The position numbers and the translations under genes were made by a program. Shown here piece by piece: positions 16,199 to 24,458 of a stretch of 32,987 nucleotides of DNA. Below the pieces are notes generated by a model. That model saw nothing but the letters and a program-made list of their open reading frames with translations. It was not told where the DNA came from and ran no database searches. The stretch comes from Chitinophagales bacterium. Its GTDB lineage: Bacteria > Bacteroidota > Bacteroidia > Chitinophagales > Saprospiraceae. The stretch spans positions 1 through 32,987 of the forward strand of contig JAAFJY010000051.1 of assembly GCA_013299105.1 (NCBI GenBank), given 5' to 3'. Positions within the stretch are counted from its first letter, which is position 1; each line of letters opens with the position of its first letter.

Positions 16199-16711
16199 AT
16201 GGCTGTTTTTAACCTACAGGTCAATGGAAAAAAAGTGACGCTTGACGTCGAGCCGGACATGCCCCTGCTCTGGGTGCTGCGCGATTTTGCTGGCCTCAAA
16301 GGTACCAAATACGGTTGTGGTATGGCCATGTGTGGCGCATGTACCGTACACTTGAACGGTCAGCCGATCCGCTCTTGCCAGACACCCGTTTCTTCCTTGA
16401 ACAAAAGTTCCAAAATCACCACCATCGAAGGAATTTCAGATGGGGTACAACTCCATGCCGTACAACAAGCCTGGATCGAAGAGCAAGTGCCCCAATGTGG
16501 CTATTGCCAATCTGGACAAATCATGTCGGCAGTGGCGCTGCTGAAAACCACGCCAGATCCCAGCGATGCTGACATTGATGGAGCCATGAACGGCCACTTG
16601 TGCCGCTGTGGTACTTACGACCGCATTCGCAAAGCCATCCACCGAGCCGCTGATTTGTCTAAATCCAGCGGAGCAGGCAGCCAAAAAGTTGGCAAAGCTG
16701 GTGGCAAGTAA
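16199..16711 (+). CDS. iorA: Isoquinoline 1-oxidoreductase-type alpha subunit, (2Fe-2S) protein
   Basis: This 170-aa electron-transfer subunit belongs to a xanthine oxidase-family molybdenum hydroxylase. The N-terminal plant-type [2Fe-2S] site uses Cys40, Cys45, Cys48 and Cys60 ([15 protein letters not shown]). The C-terminal [2Fe-2S]_2 site uses Cys100, Cys103, Cys135 and Cys137 (QCGYCQSGQ and HLCRCGTY). The length and two-cluster layout fit IorA. There is no signal peptide, so it would be co-exported with the Tat-signal partner at 16992. The C-terminal tail is rich in Lys, Gly and Ser. The symbol reflects family and not a tested substrate; aldehydes or N-heterocycles are typical substrates for the family. 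Confidence 0.85.
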   Translation: MAVFNLQVNGKKVTLDVEPDMPLLWVLRDFAGLKGTKYGCGMAMCGACTVHLNGQPIRSCQTPVSSLNKSSKITTIEGISDGVQLHAVQQAWIEEQVPQCGYCQSGQIMSAVALLKTTPDPSDADIDGAMNGHLCRCGTYDRIRKAIHRAADLSKSSGAGSQKVGKAGGK

Positions 16712-16756
16712 ATTGAAAAGAGCGCCATTAAATCATGGGAAAGCAAAGTATCGCGT

Positions 16757-16917
16757 GTCAACGTCATGCTGGAAATCCGCAAGAAAGGGTGTGGAGTGTG
16801 TAAGTGTGAGTTCGGGTGTGGGGCTTCGAGCATAAGTTTAGTCTCCAATTGAAAACGGGGTTTTTCACACTCAAACCCAAACAAGCACACCCAAACCCAA
16901 TTTTATCCGTGTTCCTA
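16757..16917 (-). repeat. Dispersed intergenic repeat, copy 2 (inverted)
   Basis: The reverse complement matches 994-1160 in the same block order (ggaacac, G/T-rich run, cacacttacacactc, tcttgcggatt). It occupies most of the 280-bp gap between the two subunit genes of the molybdenum enzyme. Confidence 0.7.
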
Positions 16918-16991
16918 TTCAGGCCGCACAGCGGGCAACCCAGTCGCTTCTTTTCTAAACATTTATCAGTGGCTTTTTAAACCAAAATCGC

Positions 16992-19148
16992 ATGACACCC
17001 AATCCACATAATCGTCGCGAATTTTTGAAACTCAGCAGCTTGTCCGGTTTGGGCTTGGTGCTGGGGGTTTCTTCGTTCGCCAAAAACGCAGCGCCTGTTT
17101 TGTTGAGCGCCGAGGCCATCCAACTCGAAATCAACCCTTTCATCATCATCGACAACCTGGGCAATATTACCCTGGTGAACCCCCGCCCCGACATGGGCCA
17201 GGGGTCGACCCAAGCGGTACCCTCGCTCTTGGCCGAAGAGCTTGAAGTGAGCCTGGAAAAGGTAAAACTCATCCAATCGGATGGGAAATCCAAATACGGC
17301 GACCAGACCTCCGGGGGCAGCAGCAGCGTGCGCGGCCTTTGGGAACCCCTGCGCAAAGCCGGGGCCGCAGCCCGCGAGATGCTGACCGAAGTAGCCGCCA
17401 AGCGCTGGGGCGTGAGCGTGGACCAATGCTACGCCGAAGACGCACGCATCCACCAACGCAACAGCAACAAGAGCTTCAGCTATGGCGAATTGGCCGATGA
17501 TGCCGCAAAATTGCCCATTCCCAAGGAGCCGAAACTCAAGGACACCAAAGATTTCAAAATCATTGGCAAAAAGAAACCCCGCCTTGACCTGCCTTCAAGG
17601 GTGACCGGTCAAGCCGTTTTTGGCTTGGACGTGGATGTGCCGGGCATGGTTTATGCCGCGATTTTGCATTCGCCTACCATCCACGGAAAAATCATTTCCA
17701 TTGACGATGCAGCGGCCAAAAAAATCCCCGGGGTGATCAAAATCATGAAGGCCGAGCGCCCCATGCCCCACCGCACTTCGGAAGCGGTAGCCGTAATCGC
17801 CAGCAACTGGTGGGCGGCCCACAAGGCCAAAAAAGCCCTGAATGTGACTTGGGATACCAAGGGCACCGAGCAGATGAGCACCGCTTCGTATTTTGCCAAA
17901 ACCTATGAAGCTGCCAAGCAAGAAGGCATCAATTTTGAGGAAAAAGGCGACATTGACCAGGCTTTGATCCACGCCGACAAAAAACTGGAAGCCAATTACG
18001 AAACCCCCTTCCTGGCCCACGCGCCGATTGAGCCCGAAAATGCCATCGCCCACGTCAAAGACAATGGCGAGGTAGAAATATGGGCCCCCATTCAAGGCCC
18101 CGACTGGGCATTGAGGGACGTTTCGAACTACCTCAAAATCAAGCCAGAGCAAATCAAGATGAACGTCTTTTTGCTGGGTGGTGCTTTTGGCCGCAAGGCT
18201 TACCACGACTTCTTGCTGGAGGCTTGCTTTTTATCCCGAGAGCTAAAAAAACCCGTCAAAGTCATCTGGACCCGCGAAGACGACATCGCCCAAGGGCCCT
18301 ACCGCCCAGGCATGTTGAGCGCCATGCGTGGCGCGGTCAGTGGTAAAAAAATCATGGCTTTTCACCACCACGCCATCGGAGAATCCATTAATCGGCAGGT
18401 TTTCAACGGTTTGAAAGAACACGAAGTCGATGATTGGATCATGGGTGAACTGAGTACGGACAACAATAAGTACCGCTTTCCCACCTCCAAACTGAGCTGG
18501 ACCAACGTCAAAACCGATATTCCAGTCGTATGGTGGCGCTCGGTGTATGCCTCTAATTTTGCTTTCGGACAAGAGTGTTTCGTAGACGAGCTGGCCCAAG
18601 CCGCTGGGCTCGACCCGATCGAGGCCCGCATGGGTATATTGCAGGACGATCGCTTCAAGAAGGTGCTGGAAGTTTTGGCTGAAAAAGCAAATTGGAAAGA
18701 AAAACTACCTGCCGGACAAGGCAAAGGGGTGGCCATTTTCAAAAGTTTTGACAGCATCAGCGCCTGCTGCGTGACCGTAGCCAAGCAAAGCGGTGGTGGC
18801 GTAAAAGTCGAAAAAGTAGTCTCCGTCATCGACTGCGGCTGGTACGTAAACCCCGACAACGTGAAGGCCCAAACCGAAGGCAACATCGTGATGGGCATCA
18901 CCGCTGCAATAAAACCAGCGATCACCTACGAAAACGGCGTGGCCCAGCAATCCAATTTCCACGATTACCCCATCATGCGCATCAGCGAAGCACCACAGAT
19001 GGAGATCCATATCGTGGACAGTGGTGCCCAACCAGGCGGCGTAGGAGAACCTGGCTTACCGCCCGTTGCACCTGCTTTGGCCAATGCGATTTTTGCTGCC
19101 ACTGGCAAGAGATTGCGGAAGCTTCCGATAGATCTGGGTGAAGTGTAA
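16992..19148 (+). CDS. iorB: Isoquinoline 1-oxidoreductase-type beta subunit, molybdopterin-binding
   Basis: This 718-aa catalytic subunit of the xanthine dehydrogenase/aldehyde oxidase family has a twin-arginine signal (NRREFLKLSSLSGLGLVLG), so it is exported folded to the periplasm. Typical molybdopterin-domain motifs are PDMGQGSTQAVPSLLAEEL, the conserved GGAFGRKAYHDF loop, and the C-terminal GGVGEPGLPPVAPALANAI with the catalytic Glu of the GEPG motif. The length matches IorB-type single-chain large subunits. It pairs with the [2Fe-2S] subunit at 16199. The natural substrate is unknown, and Bacteroidota homologs are often annotated as isoquinoline oxidoreductase by similarity only. The 280-bp gap to the alpha subunit is unusually long. 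Confidence 0.87.
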   Translation: MTPNPHNRREFLKLSSLSGLGLVLGVSSFAKNAAPVLLSAEAIQLEINPFIIIDNLGNITLVNPRPDMGQGSTQAVPSLLAEELEVSLEKVKLIQSDGKSKYGDQTSGGSSSVRGLWEPLRKAGAAAREMLTEVAAKRWGVSVDQCYAEDARIHQRNSNKSFSYGELADDAAKLPIPKEPKLKDTKDFKIIGKKKPRLDLPSRVTGQAVFGLDVDVPGMVYAAILHSPTIHGKIISIDDAAAKKIPGVIKIMKAERPMPHRTSEAVAVIASNWWAAHKAKKALNVTWDTKGTEQMSTASYFAKTYEAAKQEGINFEEKGDIDQALIHADKKLEANYETPFLAHAPIEPENAIAHVKDNGEVEIWAPIQGPDWALRDVSNYLKIKPEQIKMNVFLLGGAFGRKAYHDFLLEACFLSRELKKPVKVIWTREDDIAQGPYRPGMLSAMRGAVSGKKIMAFHHHAIGESINRQVFNGLKEHEVDDWIMGELSTDNNKYRFPTSKLSWTNVKTDIPVVWWRSVYASNFAFGQECFVDELAQAAGLDPIEARMGILQDDRFKKVLEVLAEKANWKEKLPAGQGKGVAIFKSFDSISACCVTVAKQSGGGVKVEKVVSVIDCGWYVNPDNVKAQTEGNIVMGITAAIKPAITYENGVAQQSNFHDYPIMRISEAPQMEIHIVDSGAQPGGVGEPGLPPVAPALANAIFAATGKRLRKLPIDLGEV

Positions 19149-19179
19149 AGACAGGGTGTTTTTGGTCATTTCCCCTAGC

Positions 19180-19220
19180 ATTGTACTCTAAAAACTTCGG
19201 TGAAGTTTTTAGAGTACAAT
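19180..19220. terminator. Perfect 19-bp inverted repeat, possible bidirectional terminator
   Basis: attgtactctaaaaacttc (19180-19198) and its exact reverse complement (19202-19220) flank a 3-nt loop (ggt). It lies 31 bp after the iorB stop codon. The stem is AT-rich and no T run follows on the plus strand, so it is not a classical terminator. RNA 3'-end protection is another possibility. Confidence 0.55.
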
Positions 19221-19697
19221 CTAATTTGCTTGTGAAGCTGTACGCGACATGAGTATGATGGTTCACAAAGCGCGACCAATAGCGCCAAAATATTGATCGA
19301 AAAAATGCCTTAGTATTTGAGCTAAAATAAGATGGACATCTTTGTTTTTGAGGTTTCGTAAAAAAGAACACAACTTCCTTCCAGTCAGTTGCTTATATTT
19401 TTTCACTAAACCCAAACCCGTCCACCTTATTTTTTTATGCTTCCTTAAGCGATCAGATCGACAGCCGGGAAATGTTTAGGAAAGGGGGGATTATTCTTGT
19501 TATATGAGGAGGGGCAAGCTGAAATTGATTAGATGCTGGCTTTTTGACAATTGGTGTGAGAGCCCAAAATTTCTCAATGCTCATCCCTGTGGTCACACTA
19601 TCACTTGTCAAAATGAAATCAAGCCAGTGACTTAAACTAAACTTGAACGCCATTTAAACGACACAACCATTTCCAAACTCAATTCTCATAAAAGCAA

Positions 19698-19726
19698 TCA
19701 AAAGAGGGCTAGCCCAAGCCAGCCCC
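19698..19726 (-). terminator. Terminator of the malic enzyme gene
   Basis: Read on the minus strand, ggctggc, loop ttgg and gctagcc form a 7-bp stem with one G-U pair (complement of 19707-19724). It is followed by a T-rich tail (ctcttttgattgctttt). It lies about 14 bp after the stop at 19738. Confidence 0.6.
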
Positions 19727-19737
19727 CCAATCTCATT

Positions 19738-22026
19738 TCACTTACAAGTCTGCGCATCCACCACCGCAATCGCAATCATATTGACCACCTCACGCGTAGT
19801 ACTCCCCAATTGCAACACGTGCGCAGGCCTGCGCAGGCCCAATAAAACCGGGCCAATTTTTTCGATCTGGGCCACTTCTTTCACCAGGTTGTAGGCGATG
19901 TTGGAGGCGGAGAGGTTCGGAAAAATCAGGATATTGGCGCCTTCACCCAGCAAATCACAGAAAGGGTGATTTTGGCGCAAGAGATCTTGGTCGAAGGGCA
20001 GGTGGGCTTGCATCTCGCCGTCCACCACCAGGTTGGGGTGCTTGGCTTTGAGCTTGGTCACCGCCTCGCGCATTTTGATGGCATCGTCGCCATCAGCGGA
20101 GCCGAAGTTGGAGTAGGTCAGCATCGCGATGCGGGGCTTGATGTTGAATTTTTCCACTTCTTTGGCGGCCAGTTCGGCAATTTCTACCAGTTCATCGGCA
20201 GTGGGGTTGAAATTGACGGTGGTATCGGCCAAAAACAGGGGCCCAAAGCGGCTCATCAGGATGTACATGCCCGCCACTTTTTTCACGCCTTCCTGGCGGC
20301 CAATCACTTGCAGGGCCGGACGAATGGTTTCGGGGTAGTTGCGGGTCATCCCGCCGATCATGGCCTCGGCTTCGCCCGTTTCGACCATCATGGCGCCAAA
20401 GTAGTTGCGGCGGCGCAGCATGTCGTGCGCTTCCGACATGTTGAAGCCCTTGCGTTTGCGTTTTTCAAACAACAAATCGCCAAAACGCTGCAAGCGGGCT
20501 TTTTCGGCCTCGTCTTGCGGCTTCATGGGGTCCACAATGCTCACCCCTTTGAGGTTGAGCTTGTTTTCGGCAATCAAGCGCTCAATTTTCTCCAGGCTGC
20601 CTAGCAAAATCGGGGTAGCGATGCCCTCTTCCAACACTTCCTGGGCAGCTTTGAGCACGGCGAGGTTTTCGGCGTCAGCGAGTACCACCCGTTTGGGGTC
20701 ACGGCGGGCTTGATTGATGATGGCCTTGGTAAGGGTATTGTCCAGTCCCAGGCGCTTGGAGAGCTGGGTTTCGTAGGCGTCCCAGTCTTTGATCGGGAAT
20801 TTGGCCACGCCAGCATCCATCGCAGCCTTGGCTACGGCGGGGGCTACGGCCATCAGCAGGCGCGGGTCGGTGGGCTTGGGGATGATGTAATCGCGGCCAA
20901 ACACCATCGTTTCCTTGCCATATGCCATGTTCACGATGTCGGGCACGGGTTTTTTGGCCAGTTCCGCCAGGGCACGTACTGCCGCCAGTTTCATTTCTTC
21001 ATTGATCACCTTGGAGCGCACGTCCAGGGCCCCACGGAAAATGTAGGGAAAACCCAACACGTTGTTGACCTGGTTGGGGTAATCGCTGCGGCCAGTGGCG
21101 ATGATGATGTCTTTGCGGGCTGCGGTGGCCTCTTCATAGCTGATTTCGGGCGTGGGATTGGCCATTGCAAACACAATGCAGTCTTGGGCCATCGCTTTGA
21201 CCATGCTTTGGTCCAATACATTGCCTTTCGACAAGCCAATGAACACGTCGGCACCGACCATCGCCTCAGCCAACGTAGTTTCGGTAGGCATTTTATCATT
21301 GGCAAATTCGCTCTTTTTGCCATCCAGGTTGGTGCGGCTGGGGTGGATCAAGCCCTTGGAGTCGAACATGAACATGTTGGCTTTCTTTGCCCCCAGGCTG
21401 TGGTACAACTTGGAGCAAGAAATGGCCGAAGCCCCCGCGCCGTTGACCACGATTTTGACCTGGTCAATTTTTTTGCCTACAATTTCGAGGGCATTCAACA
21501 AGGCCGCCGAGCTGATGATCGCCGTGCCATGCTGGTCGTCGTGCATCACGGGGATGTTGAGCTCGGCCTTCAGGCGTTCTTCGATTTCAAAGCACTCTGG
21601 TGCCGAGATGTCTTCGAGGTTGACCCCGCCAAAGGTAGGCTCCAGGATTTTGACGGTTCTGACAAACTCGTCCACGTCCTTGGTGTCGAGCTCGATGTCG
21701 AACACGTCGATGTCGGCGTAGATTTTGAACAAAAGTCCCTTGCCTTCCATCACGGGCTTGCCCGCAGCCGGGCCGATGTCGCCCAAACCCAATACGGCGG
21801 TGCCGTTGGAGATCACCGCTACCAGGTTGCCCTTGGCGGTGTACTTGTAAACGTCTTCAGGGTTGGCGGCAATTTCCAGGCAGGGGTCGGCTACACCGGG
21901 CGAATAGGCCAGGGTCAGGTCGCGCTGGGTAGCAGTTTCCTTGGTAGGCACCACCTCGATTTTACCCGGGCGGCCTTTGGCGTGGTAGTGAAGGGCTTCT
22001 TCTTTTAAGGTTTTATTGGTACTCAT
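19738..22026 (-). CDS. maeB: NADP-dependent malic enzyme with C-terminal phosphotransacetylase domain
   Basis: This 762-aa protein, the usual length for MaeB, would oxidatively decarboxylate malate to pyruvate, making NADPH in the cytoplasm. The N-terminal malic domain has [24 protein letters not shown]-like [14 protein letters not shown] and [10 protein letters not shown]. The NAD(P)-binding domain has [10 protein letters not shown]. From about residue 430 a phosphate acetyl/butyryltransferase-like domain follows ([45 protein letters not shown]), which in MaeB is regulatory and not catalytic. The frame is open to 22065, but the ATG at 22026 ([15 protein letters not shown]) fits the family start. 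It is transcribed alone, divergently from aroE. Confidence 0.93.
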   Translation of the reverse strand: MSTNKTLKEEALHYHAKGRPGKIEVVPTKETATQRDLTLAYSPGVADPCLEIAANPEDVYKYTAKGNLVAVISNGTAVLGLGDIGPAAGKPVMEGKGLLFKIYADIDVFDIELDTKDVDEFVRTVKILEPTFGGVNLEDISAPECFEIEERLKAELNIPVMHDDQHGTAIISSAALLNALEIVGKKIDQVKIVVNGAGASAISCSKLYHSLGAKKANMFMFDSKGLIHPSRTNLDGKKSEFANDKMPTETTLAEAMVGADVFIGLSKGNVLDQSMVKAMAQDCIVFAMANPTPEISYEEATAARKDIIIATGRSDYPNQVNNVLGFPYIFRGALDVRSKVINEEMKLAAVRALAELAKKPVPDIVNMAYGKETMVFGRDYIIPKPTDPRLLMAVAPAVAKAAMDAGVAKFPIKDWDAYETQLSKRLGLDNTLTKAIINQARRDPKRVVLADAENLAVLKAAQEVLEEGIATPILLGSLEKIERLIAENKLNLKGVSIVDPMKPQDEAEKARLQRFGDLLFEKRKRKGFNMSEAHDMLRRRNYFGAMMVETGEAEAMIGGMTRNYPETIRPALQVIGRQEGVKKVAGMYILMSRFGPLFLADTTVNFNPTADELVEIAELAAKEVEKFNIKPRIAMLTYSNFGSADGDDAIKMREAVTKLKAKHPNLVVDGEMQAHLPFDQDLLRQNHPFCDLLGEGANILIFPNLSASNIAYNLVKEVAQIEKIGPVLLGLRRPAHVLQLGSTTREVVNMIAIAVVDAQTCK

Positions 22027-22115
22027 GACAGAAAGTGGGTTGAAAAAGGTTCTTGGCATGGGCAACGGATACTTGCGTTTTGGCTGTCGCCAGCACCACT
22101 GTGCGGTGTGATTTT

Positions 22116-22158
22116 AGCACGCGGATGACACGGATGATGCAGATTTTCACGGATTTCC
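22116..22158. repeat. 'cggatgacacggatgatgc' repeat-like motif
   Basis: gcggatgaca-cggatgatgc is an imperfect tandem of a cggatgayrc unit followed by agattttcacggatt. From memory, similar strings recur between genes in Bacteroidota genomes. Only one copy is present here, so repeat status is not shown by this window. Confidence 0.35.
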
Positions 22159-22312
22159 AACTCGATGTTGACCGCACTAAACTCATAATCATCCTTGTCA
22201 AATGTGATAACTTACACTTTCACCATCCCTCGGTCTTGTATTTGGTCAGGCAAAGGTCCATTTTGTTTTCGTAGTGGACAAATTAATCCGGGATAAAAAA
22301 GGAAATTCCCAT

Positions 22313-22320
22313 TACCTTTG
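22313..22320 (+). promoter_or_regulatory. Candidate -7 element for aroE
   Basis: TACCTTTG matches the Bacteroidota TAnnTTTG -7 consensus, 21 bp before the ATG at 22342. No clear -33 TTG lies 19 nt upstream. If it is real, the TTG start at 22318 is excluded because it lies inside the promoter, which supports the ATG. Confidence 0.45.
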
Positions 22321-22341
22321 CTCCGGAAACCCAAACATTGC

Positions 22342-23124
22342 ATGCACAATACCTGGCCAGCCGATTCACCAGCACGTACTGCCGAGCGCCTTTTTGGCCT
22401 GATCGGCTTCCCACTTTCGCACTCCTTTTCCAAACGCTATTTTTCTGAAAAATTTGCCAAAGAATCAATCGGAGACGCTTTTTACGAGCTTTTTCCCATC
22501 GAAACCATAGAGCAATTGCCTGGTTTACTAGCCCAATGGCCCAATCTGAAGGGTTTGAATGTCACCATTCCTTACAAACAAGCGGTTTTACCTTATTTAC
22601 ATGTACTGGACGAAAGTGCAGCCGAAGTAGGTGCAGTCAATGTGATCAAAATCAGTGGCAATCAACTCATTGGCTACAACTCAGACACTTATGGTTTTTT
22701 GGGTAGTTTGCAGGCATTTTTGCAAGAAAACCAAAAAAATCCTGCTCATGCGCTTGTTTTAGGCACGGGTGGGGCGGCAAAAGCGGTATTTTATGCGTTG
22801 AAGAAACTGGGAATTGACTATGCCATTGCCTCTCGCAATGCAGCGCCAGGGCAATACAGCTATGTAGATTTGCACAAAATGGACCTTGCTCAATACCCCT
22901 TGATCATCAACACCACCCCCTTGGGCATGAGCCCACACACCGAAACTTTCCCCGATTTGCCTTACGAACAACTGGGACCAGCGCATTTGCTCTATGACCT
23001 CGTTTACAACCCCGAAATGACAACTTTTATGCAAAAAGGGCTGGAACGTGGTGCTGCGGTGGCCAATGGCCTGGCAATGCTACACGGGCAAGCCGAAAAA
23101 GCTTGGGAGATATGGAACAACTAG
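22342..23124 (+). CDS. aroE: Shikimate dehydrogenase
   Basis: This 260-aa protein would reduce 3-dehydroshikimate to shikimate with NADPH in aromatic amino acid synthesis. Visible motifs are GLIGFPLSHSFSK (shikimate-binding serines), GLNVTIPYK with the catalytic lysine, YNSDTYGF with the catalytic aspartate (NTD in most homologs), the dinucleotide loop LGTGGAAKAV, NTTPLGM, and C-terminal NGLAMLHGQAEKAW. The length is normal for the short Bacteroidota enzymes. The ATG at 22342 is preferred over the upstream TTG. Its 3' end overlaps the proline dehydrogenase start by 13 bp, suggesting translational coupling. Confidence 0.93.
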   Translation: MHNTWPADSPARTAERLFGLIGFPLSHSFSKRYFSEKFAKESIGDAFYELFPIETIEQLPGLLAQWPNLKGLNVTIPYKQAVLPYLHVLDESAAEVGAVNVIKISGNQLIGYNSDTYGFLGSLQAFLQENQKNPAHALVLGTGGAAKAVFYALKKLGIDYAIASRNAAPGQYSYVDLHKMDLAQYPLIINTTPLGMSPHTETFPDLPYEQLGPAHLLYDLVYNPEMTTFMQKGLERGAAVANGLAMLHGQAEKAWEIWNN

Positions 23125-24368
23125 GAAAGCCAGTCAAAAAATTCGATCAGATGTCGGAAGTAGTTAAAAAAATGCTTGGAGAAGAGGGGGAATTCAACCT
23201 CAGCTTCGAGGATACGCAAATCGCTTTTGCGGATCGCAGTGACAAGGAATTGAAAAAAATGGCCTGGTTATTCGGGCTCATGAACAACCATTGGCTGGTG
23301 GGCATCGGCTCGAAAATTGGCCTCGCCGCCATCAAAATGCACCTGCCTTTTGTGCAAACGGTGGTCAAAAATACCATTTTTGAGCAGTTTTGCGGAGGCA
23401 CCAGCCTGGAAGACTCTAAAAAAACCATTGCACGCCTGCATGCTTCGGGCATCAGTTCCTTCCTCGACTACGGGGCGGAAGCCAAGGAAGAAGAGGCCGA
23501 AATGGACTTCACCATGCAGGAAAACATCCGCTGCATCGAGTTTGCCAGCACCAACCCTGGTGCGCCGATCATCAGCATCAAGATCACGGGCATGTCGCGT
23601 TTTGAGTTTTTGGAAAACATCCAAAAAGGCATTCCGCTCGACGCAGACACCAAGGTTGAATACAAAAACCTGTTGCGCCGCCTCGACGGCATTTGCGCTG
23701 CCGCTGCCGAAAAAGGCGTTTCCGTGTTCGTAGATGCTGAAGAAAGCTGGATCCAGGACACCATCGACCACCTGGCCGAGATGATGATGAAGCGTTACAA
23801 CACCGAGCGGGCTGTGGTTTACACTACTTGCCAGATGTACCGCCACGATCGCTTGAAATACTTGCATGATCTGTTCGAGCGTTCACAGCACGAAGGGTAT
23901 ATTTTGGGCGTAAAATTGGTTCGCGGGGCCTACATGGAAAAAGAGCGCGTACGAGCTGAAGAGTTGGGTTATGTGTCGCCCATCCAGGCCAGCAAGGCCG
24001 ATACTGACCGCGATTTCAACACTGCGGTGCAGTTTTGCCTGGATAATTATGAAAAAGTTGCGGTCTGCAATGCTTCTCACAATGCCGATAGCGCCATGTT
24101 GCAAGCCCGCCTGATCGCCGAGCGCAAGCTGGACCGCAAGCACCCACACCTCTTGTTTTGCCAGTTGCAAGGCATGAGCGACAACCTGACCTACAATCTC
24201 GCCGCAGCCGGATTCAACTCTGCCAAGTACGTGGTGTATGGTTCGGTGCGCGATGTGGTCCCCTACCTGATCCGCCGCGCCCAGGAAAACTCCAGTGTCA
24301 CAGGCGACATGAGCCGCGAATATAGCTTGGTGGCACGGGAGATGAAACGTCGGGGACTGGAAGCGTGA
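23112..24368 (+). CDS. Proline dehydrogenase (monofunctional)
   Basis: This 418-aa FAD-dependent proline dehydrogenase barrel would oxidise proline to pyrroline-5-carboxylate and pass electrons to the quinone pool. Family motifs seen are FVDAEESWIQ, TCQMYRHDRL, the characteristic GVKLVRGAYMEKER, SHNADS, QLQGMSDNLTYNL and C-terminal YLIRRAQENSSV (substrate carboxylate-binding arginines). There is no P5C dehydrogenase domain, so the second step must be encoded elsewhere. The start is the ATG at 23112, inside the end of aroE; Met at 23151 is an alternative. A long hairpin follows the stop. Confidence 0.9.
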   Translation: MEQLGKPVKKFDQMSEVVKKMLGEEGEFNLSFEDTQIAFADRSDKELKKMAWLFGLMNNHWLVGIGSKIGLAAIKMHLPFVQTVVKNTIFEQFCGGTSLEDSKKTIARLHASGISSFLDYGAEAKEEEAEMDFTMQENIRCIEFASTNPGAPIISIKITGMSRFEFLENIQKGIPLDADTKVEYKNLLRRLDGICAAAAEKGVSVFVDAEESWIQDTIDHLAEMMMKRYNTERAVVYTTCQMYRHDRLKYLHDLFERSQHEGYILGVKLVRGAYMEKERVRAEELGYVSPIQASKADTDRDFNTAVQFCLDNYEKVAVCNASHNADSAMLQARLIAERKLDRKHPHLLFCQLQGMSDNLTYNLAAAGFNSAKYVVYGSVRDVVPYLIRRAQENSSVTGDMSREYSLVAREMKRRGLEA

Positions 24369-24387
24369 AAAAGTGGAAGAGTTTAGG

Positions 24388-24438
24388 GTTGAAATGTTGA
24401 AGAGTGGAACCCTCTTTTCAACCCTTCAACATTTCAAC
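24388..24438 (+). terminator. 15-bp hairpin terminator after proline dehydrogenase gene
   Basis: gttgaaatgttgaag (24388-24402) is exactly complementary to cttcaacatttcaac (24424-24438). On RNA the stem extends by two G-U pairs and one A-U pair. The loop is 21 nt and a short T run follows. It lies 20 bp after the stop and 20 bp before cinA. Confidence 0.6.
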
Positions 24439-24458
24439 TTTTAGACTAAAAATACTAC

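Larger units (their letters stand above)
19149..19737. other. Intergenic region between convergent genes
   Basis: This 589-bp stretch is more AT-rich than its neighbours. It contains a perfect 19-bp hairpin (19180-19220), the maeB terminator at its right end and a 66-codon minus-strand frame (19453-19653). The frame matches no family I recognise and could be a gene relic. I see no transposase motif. Confidence 0.5.
22027..22341. other. Divergent intergenic region between maeB and aroE
   Basis: This 315-bp region must hold the promoters of both flanking genes. I identify a -7 candidate for aroE (22313-22320) and a short repeat-like stretch (22116-22158). I find no clear minus-strand TAnnTTTG for maeB. 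Confidence 0.5.

Noticed and set aside
19966-22008. Long plus-strand open frames opposite maeB
   Set aside because: They are antisense shadows of a strongly conserved enzyme gene; their His/Gly-rich translations match no family.
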